Below, one piece after another: positions 1 through 8,047 of a stretch of DNA of 20,772 nucleotides. The notes beneath the pieces were generated by a model, which saw nothing but the letters and a program-made list of their open reading frames with translations, had not been told where the DNA came from and made no database searches. Numbering within the stretch: the stretch's first letter is position 1; each line of letters begins with the position of its first letter. Position numbers and translations under genes: made by a program. Where the stretch lies: assembly GCA_002362155.1 (NCBI GenBank), contig DETN01000203.1, forward strand, positions 876-21,647. The letters run 5' to 3'. The stretch comes from Lachnospiraceae bacterium UBA3287. Lineage in GTDB: Bacteria > Bacillota > Clostridia > Lachnospirales > Lachnospiraceae.

Positions 1-3000
1 GTGACTTCTGCATAGGGATCGTCTTCGGGCTCCGCAGGCGTATCTCCGCCGGGTGCAGGTTCGGCTCCGGGCTGATCACTGATGGTGATCTCCAGGCGGC
101 CGCCGTCGTAGCGGTCATTGTTCTCCGGGTTCACGGCGAAGGTCAGGATATCTCCCTTCTCCACGTCATATTCTTCGCTGAAGGTCATGGTCCTGTCCTC
201 TGCGAAGTTGCCCTGGATCTCGTTGCCGATCCACTTCTTTTCCTGGCCGTTTACGAAGAAACGGACCACGGTGCCGTCGGCTTCGGGATCTGCCGCGTTC
301 TGGAACTTGGTGTAGCTGCCGGTCACATAGATCTTGCCGGTCTGGGCCGCTTCCCATCTGTAGGCGGCGTTCCAGCCGTTTCCGGGCTCCACAAAGTCTG
401 CCTTGAGCTCGGGCTTGCCGCTGTTGTAATAACGGTTATTGTCGGCGTCATAGGTAAGCTTCTTGAATTTCTGGCTGTCCCAGTCGCACATGCCGTAGGT
501 CCAGCCGTTGCTTCCCTGCTCGCCGAAATCATCTGCGAGAACGGCGTTGTTGGTGCGGCCCGTATCCTCCTGCTGCTTGTCACTGATGGTGACTGCCAGG
601 CGGCCTCCGTCGTAGGAATCGTTGCCCTCGGGGTTGACTGCAAAGGTCAGCACATCGCCCTTCTTTACTTCATAAGTATCCTCGAAGGAATCGGATCTGT
701 CTTCGCCGAAGTTGCCTATGGTCTGGTCTCCCATCCACTTCTTCTCTTCGCCGTTAATGAAGAAGCGTACGCAGGTGCCGTCGGCATTGCCGTCGGCGCT
801 GTTTGCGAACTTGGTGTAGTCAATGCTGACCGTGATGGTGCCGTCCTGGGCTGCGGTCCACCTGTAGGCGGCGTTCCTGCCCTGTCCGGGTTCCACGAAG
901 TCTGCCTTAAGCTCGGGCTTGCCGTTGTTGTAATAGCGGTTATTATCGGCGTCGTAGGAAAGCTTTGAGAAGTTCTTGCTGTCCCAGTCGCACATGCCGT
1001 AGGTCCAGCCGTTGCTTCCCTGCTCGCCGAAATCATCAAAGAGAACGGCGTTGTTGGTGCGGCCCGGATCCTCCTCCTCATAGTCGCTGATGGTGACTGC
1101 AAGGCGGCCTCCGTCATAGGAATCGTTGCCCTCGGGGTTGACTGCAAAGATCAGCACATCGCCTTTCTTTACGTCATAGATCTCCTCGAAGGACTCCGAT
1201 CTGGCTGCGTCGAAGTTGCCGGTGGTCTGGCTGCCCATCCACTTCTTTTCCTCTCCGTTCAGGAAGATGCGGACGCAGGTGCCGTCGGCGTTTTCATCCT
1301 CATTGTTGGGGAACTTGGTGTAGTCGCCGGCCACCTTGATGGTGCCGTCCTGGGCCACCACCCACTTGTAGGCGGCGTTCCTGCCCTGTCCGGGCTCCAC
1401 AAAGTCTGCCTTGAGTTCGGGCTTGCCGTCGTTGAAGTAGCGGTTGTTGTCCTTGTCGTAAATAAGCTTTTCGAAATTCTGGCTGTCCCAGTCGCACATG
1501 CCGTAGTACCAGCCGTTGCTTCCCTGCTCGCCGAAATCATCAAAGAGAACGGCGTTGTTGGTACGGTTGGGATCATCCGGTATGTCTTCGCCCGGAGCAG
1601 GGCCGTTGGAATCACGGAAGGTTACATTCAGTCTGCCTGCGTCGTAGGCATTATTATTGTCGGGGTCGATCCGGAAGCTGAAGATGTCGCCGGCCTTGAC
1701 AGGGATCTTTTCGAAGCCAAAGTCAAGAACGTTGTCGTTGCCGTCGCCCTGTTTGACCTTGACCTTCCTGCTCAGAATTTCCTTCTTGTTCTGATAGATG
1801 GTCAGCGTGATGCCGTCGGGCCAGTCGGGATTGCTGTCGTTGTGGCCGTACTTGACATAGCTGCCGGTCAGATCCACTTCACCGTCGTCCTTGACGACCC
1901 ACTGGTAGATGGGGTTCATTCTGGAGCCGGTATGGACGAAGTCTTTCTTCATCTCCAGGCCGCTGTCTCTGGCGGAAAGCCAGGCGTCTCCGTTCCTTTC
2001 GGTCAGGAGTCTGGCGTTCCCAAGGGATGTGCCTTCCAGGAAGTACCAGCCGTCGGTACCCTGGTCTACGGAGCTGATCCTTGAAAGCACTGTGTTGTTG
2101 TCGTCGCCGGGCTGGTAGTCGATGTCTTCCGCTTCCATAATGTCAACGGAAAGTCTGCCGCCGTCCCATGCGTAGTTGCTGTCCCTGCAGATCTGGAAGC
2201 TGAGCTTGTCGCCCCTCTTGACCTTCAGATCGTCGAACTCGAAGTCAATGACGTTGTCATTGCCGTCGCCGCGTTTTACCTTCACCTTCTTGGAGAAGAT
2301 GACCTTGCCGTTATGCCATACCTTGACGGTTACGCCGTCGGGCCAGTCAGGGTTGGAGTCTTCCTGTCCGAACTTGACATAGCCGCCGGAAATGTCCACC
2401 TTGCCGGTCTTTCCCACTACGAACTGGTAGATGGGATCTCTGGAGGCGCCGGTATGGACGAAGTCCTTCTTCATCTCAAGGCCTTCCGTCCTTCTGGAGT
2501 TGTAGCCTTCTCCGTCCGGAGTCTTCTTGGTCAGGACCTTGGCGTCGGAAGGAGAATTGCCTTCCAGGAACCACCAGCCGTCGGTGCCCTGCTTTGTGGA
2601 TTCCAGGTTGTTCAGGGAGGTGTTGTTGTCGTTGTCGCCCACCCTTACCCTGGGTGTGGCGTTTGCGTCCTCGATGACGAACATGTACTTGCCGGCGTCA
2701 TAGGCGTTGTTGGCGCCGGGATCCACGATCATGGTAATGGCGTCGCCCTTTTTCACGCTGACGCCGTCGATGGCCAGGGACCTGGTGATCTCCGCATCCC
2801 TTCTGGGAGCGAAGTACTGCTTCTTCAGAACGGTATTGTTCTTCATCAGATAGACTGTCACGCCGTCGGGCCAGCTGGGATTGGAGTCCTCGTTCCTGAG
2901 CTTGGTGTATTCCAGATCGATGTTGATCTTGCCGTTCTCGGCCACGATCCACTTGACGTTGGCGGATTTGCCCTTGTTGCCGGGCACGATGAAGTCTTTC

Positions 3001-5006
3001 TTGATCTCTACGTAGTCGCTGGTGTAATACTTCTCGTTGTTCTCGTTCTTTTCCACGTTGACGGCAAAGAAAGGATCCTTGTAGTAGCCGAACTGATAAT
3101 ACCAGCCGTTGTAGCCCTGTTTGCCGAAGTCGTCCATGGTGGAGGCGAAGTTGGTACGCTTCCCGTCATAGAAAGGCTTGACGCTCTTTTCGTTCTTGCC
3201 CACCAGGCCGCTGGTGGAGCGGATGGCGAACTGATACTTGCCGCCGTCGTAGGCCGTATTGTCCAGGCCGTTGATGACCATGGTGATATACTGGCCCTTC
3301 TTTACCTTAAGGCTCCTCACATCCAGTCTCTTTGTGACCTCACGGCCCACCTCGGGGGCGAAGGTCTGCTGGGTAAGGAGGGTCTTGTCCAGATAGAGGG
3401 AGACCCTGGTGCCGTCAGGCCATGCGGGGTTGGCGTCCTCGTTGGGAGTCTTGGTGTAGGAGGCGTCTACCGCCACGGTACCGTTCTGTGCCACTCTCCA
3501 CTTGATGATGGCAGACCTGTCATGGGTGCCGGGGTTGACGTAGTCGCGCTTGATCTCCAGATAGGAGTTGTGGAAGTATCTGTCTTCCTTCTTGTCGTAG
3601 GGCTGCATGTTGTAGGCGTTGAATGGATCGTCGCCGTAGCCCCACTGATAGATAAAGCCGTTGCCGCCCTGGGGACCGAAATCGTCCTGGGTGGAAGCAA
3701 AGTTCTGTCTGGTCTCGGGCCAGTTCACGCTGACAGAACTCTCGTCCTTCATGCCGTTCACGTCGATCACGGTGATATCGAAAGCGCCGCCGTCATAGGA
3801 GGAGTTGCCTTCTGCATCCACCATGAAGTAGAGCCTGTCCTTCTTTTTCACATGGAGCTTGGGAATACGGGTCCTGATCTTGTTCTCTCCCTCGTCAGGG
3901 GCGTCCACGTGCTGCTCGTAGAGAAGCTTGTCGTTTTTATAGACCTTGACCTTGACGCCGTCGGGGAAGTCGGGGTTGCCGTCGTTCTGCTCGAACTTGG
4001 TATAGCGGACGCGCAGGTCCACATCTCCCTCGGAATACGGTCTCCAGCAGAGGATGGCGTTGTGGTTGAGGGAGGGATGGATAAAGCCGCTGCTGATGGT
4101 AAGGTTGGGGGAAGTGCAGTTGATGTACTCGCTGCTCTCCGTCTCATGAGAGGCCAGAGCCGCATCCTCGGGAGAGGTGCCGTACATGTAGGTCCAGCCG
4201 TTCTTTCCCTGAACGCCGAAATCCTCGATGTTGTTGGCGTCGTTGGAAGTCCTGTTCTTGTCCTTTGCGGCCTTTACGGGCTCTGCGTCCACATCGGAAA
4301 TGGCCGCGTAGAGAGTACCGCCGTCAAATGCGTTGTTGGCCCTGGGATCCACCACGAAATAGAGGCTCTCGTGGTACTTCACTTCCAGATCCTCGATGCT
4401 GATCTGGACCAGGTTCTCGGTCTCGGTGCTGATGGATACGTTCTCCAGCTTTAAGAGCTCGTCTCCCTTGTAGACCAGGAGCTGTACGCCGTCGGGATAG
4501 GCAGGGTTGGCATCGCCGTTGACGCTCTTGACATAGGTCACGATCACGTTGACCTTTCCGTCTTCGGCTGCCCGCCACTCCAGGATGGGAGAGATCTTGT
4601 CTGCGGTATGCAGGAAGGTCTTCTTGAGCTCCAGGCCGTTGGCGCCGGACTGATAATATTTCTCTCCGTCGAAGGAGTTCATGCGTCTGGATCTCTGGGG
4701 ACGTTTTGAGTTGCCGTAGCGGTAGAACCAGCCGCCCTTTCCCTGTTCGCCGAAATCCACTACGTTGAAGGCGTTGTTGGTACGGCCGGGCTCGTCCTCA
4801 AAGGGGGGCTCGTCGATCTCTTCGATATTGAAGGCCGAAGGCCAGCCAACGCTGGCTCTGAGCAGTTCGTCTGTCTCTGCGGCCGGTCCTTCCTTCTTGC
4901 TGCAGCCCGAAAGGATCCCGGCTGCCAGAAGTCCCAGCGCCAGGCCTGCGGCGATCCCCTTCATGAGCTTTCGGCCCGCCGGTAAACTTAAATACTTTCT
5001 GATCAT
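1..5006 (-). CDS. Giant multi-module surface lipoprotein (3' end outside window)
   Basis: The frame is open from the ATG at 5006 to the left edge, giving 1668 complete codons with no stop. The start has a strong GGGAGG site about 8 bases upstream. Residues 1-35 form a lipoprotein signal ending in the lipobox LSGC (Cys35), so the mature protein should be lipid-anchored outside the membrane. From residue 75 to 1644 it consists of nine tandem modules; each opens with a DFGxQGxNGWxY-like motif, has a central W..A..G.I.V....YTK..N strand region, usually a DxNPxWPDGV loop, and closes with VKKGDxLxFxV.P..N..YDGG.L.V.I. This layout resembles beta-sandwich accessory modules attached to Gram-positive glycosidases (family memory, not a search). 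After residue 1644 a Pro/Glu/Asp-rich linker continues out of the window. It lies 24 bases behind the GH32 lipoprotein gene, so the two are probably co-transcribed. No catalytic motif is visible; an adhesin role is the alternative. Confidence 0.88.
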   Translation of the reverse strand, partial: MIRKYLSLPAGRKLMKGIAAGLALGLLAAGILSGCSKKEGPAAETDELLRASVGWPSAFNIEEIDEPPFEDEPGRTNNAFNVVDFGEQGKGGWFYRYGNSKRPQRSRRMNSFDGEKYYQSGANGLELKKTFLHTADKISPILEWRAAEDGKVNVIVTYVKSVNGDANPAYPDGVQLLVYKGDELLKLENVSISTETENLVQISIEDLEVKYHESLYFVVDPRANNAFDGGTLYAAISDVDAEPVKAAKDKNRTSNDANNIEDFGVQGKNGWTYMYGTSPEDAALASHETESSEYINCTSPNLTISSGFIHPSLNHNAILCWRPYSEGDVDLRVRYTKFEQNDGNPDFPDGVKVKVYKNDKLLYEQHVDAPDEGENKIRTRIPKLHVKKKDRLYFMVDAEGNSSYDGGAFDITVIDVNGMKDESSVSVNWPETRQNFASTQDDFGPQGGNGFIYQWGYGDDPFNAYNMQPYDKKEDRYFHNSYLEIKRDYVNPGTHDRSAIIKWRVAQNGTVAVDASYTKTPNEDANPAWPDGTRVSLYLDKTLLTQQTFAPEVGREVTKRLDVRSLKVKKGQYITMVINGLDNTAYDGGKYQFAIRSTSGLVGKNEKSVKPFYDGKRTNFASTMDDFGKQGYNGWYYQFGYYKDPFFAVNVEKNENNEKYYTSDYVEIKKDFIVPGNKGKSANVKWIVAENGKINIDLEYTKLRNEDSNPSWPDGVTVYLMKNNTVLKKQYFAPRRDAEITRSLAIDGVSVKKGDAITMIVDPGANNAYDAGKYMFVIEDANATPRVRVGDNDNNTSLNNLESTKQGTDGWWFLEGNSPSDAKVLTKKTPDGEGYNSRRTEGLEMKKDFVHTGASRDPIYQFVVGKTGKVDISGGYVKFGQEDSNPDWPDGVTVKVWHNGKVIFSKKVKVKRGDGNDNVIDFEFDDLKVKRGDKLSFQICRDSNYAWDGGRLSVDIMEAEDIDYQPGDDNNTVLSRISSVDQGTDGWYFLEGTSLGNARLLTERNGDAWLSARDSGLEMKKDFVHTGSRMNPIYQWVVKDDGEVDLTGSYVKYGHNDSNPDWPDGITLTIYQNKKEILSRKVKVKQGDGNDNVLDFGFEKIPVKAGDIFSFRIDPDNNNAYDAGRLNVTFRDSNGPAPGEDIPDDPNRTNNAVLFDDFGEQGSNGWYYGMCDWDSQNFEKLIYDKDNNRYFNDGKPELKADFVEPGQGRNAAYKWVVAQDGTIKVAGDYTKFPNNEDENADGTCVRIFLNGEEKKWMGSQTTGNFDAARSESFEEIYDVKKGDVLIFAVNPEGNDSYDGGRLAVTISDYEEEDPGRTNNAVLFDDFGEQGSNGWTYGMCDWDSKNFSKLSYDADNNRYYNNGKPELKADFVEPGQGRNAAYRWTAAQDGTITVSIDYTKFANSADGNADGTCVRFFINGEEKKWMGDQTIGNFGEDRSDSFEDTYEVKKGDVLTFAVNPEGNDSYDGGRLAVTISDKQQEDTGRTNNAVLADDFGEQGSNGWTYGMCDWDSQKFKKLTYDADNNRYYNSGKPELKADFVEPGNGWNAAYRWEAAQTGKIYVTGSYTKFQNAADPEADGTVVRFFVNGQEKKWIGNEIQGNFAEDRTMTFSEEYDVEKGDILTFAVNPENNDRYDGGRLEITISDQPGAEPAPGGDTPAEPEDDPYAEV
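75..1565 (-). repeat. Three near-identical 504-base direct repeats
   Basis: Modules 7, 8 and 9 start at 1565, 1061 and 557, so both intervals are exactly 504 bases (168 codons). Long stretches match at the DNA level, for example the segments encoding RTNNAVL, GMCDWDS, KPELKADFVEPG and NPEGNDSYDGGRL. The exact period and high similarity point to recent duplication or ongoing homogenisation. Confidence 0.85.
75..4784 (-). repeat. Array of nine tandem protein modules in the giant lipoprotein
   Basis: Modules begin at residues 75, 252, 433, 617, 794, 970, 1148, 1316 and 1484 (bases 4784, 4253, 3710, 3158, 2627, 2099, 1565, 1061 and 557, reading leftward). Lengths are 177, 181, 184, 177, 176, 178, 168, 168 and about 161 residues. 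By eye, modules 3 and 4 pair up (YQWGYG/YQFGYY), 5 and 6 pair up (QGTDGWWFLEG/QGTDGWYFLEG), and 7, 8 and 9 are nearly the same (GMCDWDS). Modules 2-6 keep the DxNPxxPDG loop and module 1 has a close variant (GDANPAYPDG); 7-9 replace it with an NADGT or EADGT form. Confidence 0.85.
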
Positions 5007-5030
5007 CTGTTTTTCCTCCCTGGCATCGTC

Positions 5031-6551
5031 TTATTCATAGGCTGCTATGTTTTCGATACGGACATCGGATTCGATTCCGAAGAACTGCCATGCGGTGCCC
5101 TGGGACCTGTACATCCTTGCGGTCAGGGCGATCTCGTCATCCAGGTAGAGGCTGACCACACCGTCGGATATCAGCATCGTCATGTGGATCTTGTCCCTGC
5201 CTGAGAAGTCGAAGTCCATGAAGGACTGGGCGTCGGAATCAAAAAGCTTGGGGGTGTTGTAGAACTCCACCCTGTTCTCGGCCACATTGAATAAGTAGGT
5301 GAGGGCGCCTGCGTATTCGGTGTCGGGCGCAAAGGAAATGCCGAAGAGCTCTCCCCTGTCAAAGCCGGTGATGTCGGCTTCCAGGCGGGTGGCATTCTCG
5401 AAGGCATCGTACTGCATCATCTCATATCTGGCTCCGGTGAACTGAACGGCCTCGCCGTCCAGCTTCACAGTATCGGCTGCCACGAGAGGGGTCAGGGCCA
5501 CGGGCTTGTTCAGGGTCTCTTTGATATGGCTGTTGACCACGGGCACCAGACTGCCGTCCGCCGTCTGCTGCAGCTCGTGGACCACGGCCGAGCCGGCCCA
5601 GTCGTAATCGTTCTCGTCGTCGTGTCCGATCTTGGTGCCGTTCCAGCCCACCAGGTAAAGGTGGTCTCCGTCTTTCTCCAGACGTCCGGCATAGAATCCG
5701 TTTCCGTCCACGGTATCCTTCTCGGGCTTTACGAAAGGACCGTGAATGGAATCGCCGACGCGGTAGTGGACCACTCTGTCGGGCCACTGGTCCGAGAAGG
5801 CCAGATACCACTTGCCTCCGAACTGCAGAAGGGAAGGGCACTCCATGTTTGTGCCGAAGCCCATGTCGTCTTCGAAGAAGACGCCTTCGTCCTTCCACTT
5901 GTGAAGGTCTGTGGATGTATATCTGGCGATCACGCCGGTGTTGTCCTTACGGGTCACCACCAGCATCCAGTAGCATTTTTCCTCAGGCACATAGAATACG
6001 TAAGGATCACGGAAGTCGTTGGTGGAATAATTCTCGTCGGTAAAGGTATCCTCTTTGATCTTGGTAAAGGTGGTGAGGTCGGTCCCTTCCGCGTGCATGA
6101 TGGCTTCGGCCGGTGCGTAGTAGTCGTTATGACCGGTAAAGAAGGCGTGGTAGTGTCCTTCCTGGTCCTTCATTACGCAGCCGGTGCCCAGAGCGTTGTC
6201 CTGTTCGAAGGCGGATTCGCCGTAGGGAAGGACGATGCCCGCATTCTCATAGGTGCAGTAATCCTCTGTGGTGAGCAGGGCCCAGGGATGGTAGCCGGTC
6301 TTTCCGTCTCTCTGGTCCAGCAGGTAATAGATGTACATTCTGCCGTCCTCGAAGTAGGGCATGGTATCACCTACAAAACCGTCCTGCGTCATCGGAAACA
6401 GAGAAAAAGCCTCTTCCCTGGCTTCACCGGCGGATGCCTCTGCGTCCGGTGGCGCTTCTGTTCCGGAAGCACTTCTGCTTCCACCGCTGCAGGCAGTCAC
6501 AAGCAGCATCATGGCCGCCAGGACTGCACACAAAATTCTTTTCCTCTTCAT
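5031..6551 (-). CDS. GH32-type secreted lipoprotein glycoside hydrolase
   Basis: This 506-residue protein is likely a fructan-active or related family 32 hydrolase. An upstream in-frame ATG exists at 6599, but the ATG at 6551 is preferred: AGGAG lies 5 bases upstream and the protein then begins with a clean lipoprotein signal (MKRKRIL..., lipobox VTAC, Cys21). The three GH32 active-site blocks appear in order and at fitting distances: the nucleophile block VGDTMPYFEDG (Asp62), which replaces the classical WMNDPNG; the FRDP block (Arg181-Asp182-Pro183); and the acid/base block ECPS (Glu237-Cys238). A GFYAGR segment typical of the fold follows. Residues from about 370 to the end form a beta-rich C-terminal region, as in GH32 enzymes. 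It is the promoter-proximal gene ahead of the giant modular lipoprotein. Substrate is not readable; levan, inulin or sucrose are family-based guesses, and a GH43-like or GH68-like relative is the main alternative. Confidence 0.82.
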   Translation of the reverse strand: MKRKRILCAVLAAMMLLVTACSGGSRSASGTEAPPDAEASAGEAREEAFSLFPMTQDGFVGDTMPYFEDGRMYIYYLLDQRDGKTGYHPWALLTTEDYCTYENAGIVLPYGESAFEQDNALGTGCVMKDQEGHYHAFFTGHNDYYAPAEAIMHAEGTDLTTFTKIKEDTFTDENYSTNDFRDPYVFYVPEEKCYWMLVVTRKDNTGVIARYTSTDLHKWKDEGVFFEDDMGFGTNMECPSLLQFGGKWYLAFSDQWPDRVVHYRVGDSIHGPFVKPEKDTVDGNGFYAGRLEKDGDHLYLVGWNGTKIGHDDENDYDWAGSAVVHELQQTADGSLVPVVNSHIKETLNKPVALTPLVAADTVKLDGEAVQFTGARYEMMQYDAFENATRLEADITGFDRGELFGISFAPDTEYAGALTYLFNVAENRVEFYNTPKLFDSDAQSFMDFDFSGRDKIHMTMLISDGVVSLYLDDEIALTARMYRSQGTAWQFFGIESDVRIENIAAYE

Positions 6552-6634
6552 TTCCGCTCCTTTCGCAGGTAAATTCAGACAATAGGCTTCATACTCCATA
6601 AATGTGCTGTAAAGTCACATAAATACGCACTATT

Positions 6635-6663
6635 ATTGTAATTCAGCTCATGAACATGTGCAA
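6635..6663 (-). promoter_or_regulatory. Promoter of the GH32-modular lipoprotein operon
   Basis: On the minus strand a -35 TTGCAC (6658-6663) and a -10 TACAAT (6635-6640) are separated by exactly 17 bases. Transcription would start near 6628, leaving a leader of about 77 bases before the GH32 start at 6551. Confidence 0.65.
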
Positions 6664-6916
6664 TAGGAAATTTTACAAATTTTTACATTTCTTGTTTCTT
6701 TTGTAACACAAATAAGTGTAACAAAATGTAACATTCAAGTATGTAAGCCCTTACAAAATATGATTAATTCATTGGTTCATGGTTTTTTCTTCGTTTCACG
6801 AAATTTCATTTTGACATATTGTTTCATTTTGCTTCATTTTTACATCTGAAGCGTCCATTCAGCCCGTTTTACTCCCCCGGACGTAATGAGATTTCATGAA
6901 AGTAAATGCATAAGGG
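6664..6916. other. AT-rich upstream control region, no gene seen
   Basis: This stretch between the GH32 promoter and the GerMN terminator is markedly richer in A and T than its surroundings and holds no credible gene. It contains three TGTAAC units (6702-6732) and three copies of a TTCATTTT-type word at about 6804, 6822 and 6832. These look like binding-site clusters upstream of the GH32 promoter. Confidence 0.5.
6702..6732 (-). promoter_or_regulatory. Cluster of three GTTACA direct repeats, possible operator
   Basis: The hexamer reads GTTACA on the minus strand at 6702-6707, 6717-6722 and 6727-6732, all in one orientation. The cluster lies about 40-70 bases upstream of the -35 at 6658-6663, a position suited to an activator. 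The regulator is unknown. Confidence 0.35.
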
Positions 6917-6950
6917 CAAAAAAATACCGCTGCACCTTATAGTGCAGCGG
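6917..6950 (-). terminator. Rho-independent terminator after the GerMN gene
   Basis: A perfect 9-base-pair stem (6927-6935 with 6942-6950) encloses a 6-base loop. On the minus strand it is followed by TA and a run of seven T residues. It closes the comEA-regulator-kinase-GerMN operon. Confidence 0.92.
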
Positions 6951-7006
6951 CAGAATGCCTGTATATTTCGGGAAGGAACTCCTTCCCCGTCCCTAAGGAC
7001 CGCTCC

Positions 7007-8047
7007 TTAACGGGTCTTTTTTTCCTCCGCCGGCGTCTGGGTCTCGGCCGTTTCGGGAGCCGTATAGCCTTCGATCAGATCCAGGTTCCTTTCCAGGGGC
7101 ATGCCCAGGGCGATGGTATCCTTAAAGGCCGGCTCCGGAGGATCCCCTATGGAGATCTGGACCTTGCTGATCCCGTTCAGTTCCGTCAGGGTGTTCACAA
7201 TGGAGTAGATGACCACCTCGGGAGAGGCGGTAAAGTTCTCCGTCAGGAAAGATGCGTCAAAGCTCACATAGCAGATCCCGTCCCTGGAGGTGACGCCCGT
7301 CAGCTTGCTGGTCCCGGGAAGGCTGGCGTAGGATCCCTCTCCCCTGGGGCCCTGGATCAGCTGTTCCACCACATACTGTTCCAGGGGCACGTTGGTATTA
7401 TAGAAATCCGTCCTGGTGACCGGCACCAGCATGGTGCCCGCCTCGTTGGCGAAATACAGGCGGATGGCCGCCTTTTCATAGTCCTGGATGTTGGTGCCGG
7501 ATCCTTTGGCGAACTGGTCCGGGGTCATGTAGCCGTAGGCCTGGTCCCGGCCGTCCCTCAGCTCCGCTCCGTTCACGAAAAAGCCCACGGATTCCACTCC
7601 GTTTATCTGGCAGAGGGTGGAGATCAGGGCCGCCCTCTCCAGGGTCTGGGTGATGACATCCTGCTCTCTGAAGCCCTCTGTGATATCCAGGGCCAGCCGG
7701 TGCTTGGTGACCCCAAAGCCCGTCACGGAATAGTTTCTGACAGGCGGCACCGTATCGGAGGAAAAATCCTCTCTTTTGAGCTGCTCCAGACACTCTCTGA
7801 TCCGGTCGTCCCTGTCCTCCGCGGCAGGGGTATAGCCCTTGGCGATGATGGTGGTCCCGTCCTGATTGAGAAAATAGAGCTGCATGCTGTCGGGTCTGGA
7901 GGAAGATGTTTCCCCCGCCGTTCCCGAAGAGCAGCCTGCCAGAAGGCCGGCCAGAATCGTCAGGATCAGCAGGAGGCATCCGGCGTATTCAGTTCTTTTC
8001 TGGATGTAATCCGGTATAGACATATCCTGTAAGCCTCTTTCCGTCAT
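7007..8047 (-). CDS. GerMN-domain lipoprotein (two GerMN domains)
   Basis: This 346-residue lipoprotein has a membrane segment at about residues 22-38 and the lipobox LAGC (Cys39). Two GerMN-type domains follow. The first spans about 55-162 (MQLYFLNQDG near its start, VESVGFFVNG near its end). The second spans about 195-305 (IRLYFANEAG, then LEQYVVEQLIQGP, ending VQISIGD). GerMN domains occur in GerM, needed for sporulation and germination in Bacillus, and in LpqB-type partners of two-component systems. The start ATG at 8047 overlaps the kinase stop as ATGA, implying translational coupling; an alternative ATG at 8023 also has an upstream GAGG. The arrangement suggests an exported partner that modulates the adjacent kinase or acts at the envelope, but the sequence does not show which. 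Confidence 0.85.
   Translation of the reverse strand: MTERGLQDMSIPDYIQKRTEYAGCLLLILTILAGLLAGCSSGTAGETSSSRPDSMQLYFLNQDGTTIIAKGYTPAAEDRDDRIRECLEQLKREDFSSDTVPPVRNYSVTGFGVTKHRLALDITEGFREQDVITQTLERAALISTLCQINGVESVGFFVNGAELRDGRDQAYGYMTPDQFAKGSGTNIQDYEKAAIRLYFANEAGTMLVPVTRTDFYNTNVPLEQYVVEQLIQGPRGEGSYASLPGTSKLTGVTSRDGICYVSFDASFLTENFTASPEVVIYSIVNTLTELNGISKVQISIGDPPEPAFKDTIALGMPLERNLDLIEGYTAPETAETQTPAEEKKTR

Noticed and set aside
2313..4454. Long plus-strand open frame of 713 codons opposite the giant lipoprotein
   Set aside because: It is a shadow: the minus strand has the repeated modules, signal peptide and ribosome site, while this frame starts mid-module, has no ribosome site and shows only low-complexity Val/Gly/Leu-rich sequence that repeats with the modules.
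5032..5400. Possible frameshift separating the GH32 gene from the giant lipoprotein
   Set aside because: The GH32 gene ends with a proper stop at 5031 and the next gene has its own ribosome site and lipoprotein signal, so they are two genes.
6970..6987. GGGAAGGA/TCCTTCCC palindrome after the GerMN gene as a second terminator
   Set aside because: The 2-base loop is too tight and no T run follows; the terminator at 6917-6950 is sufficient.
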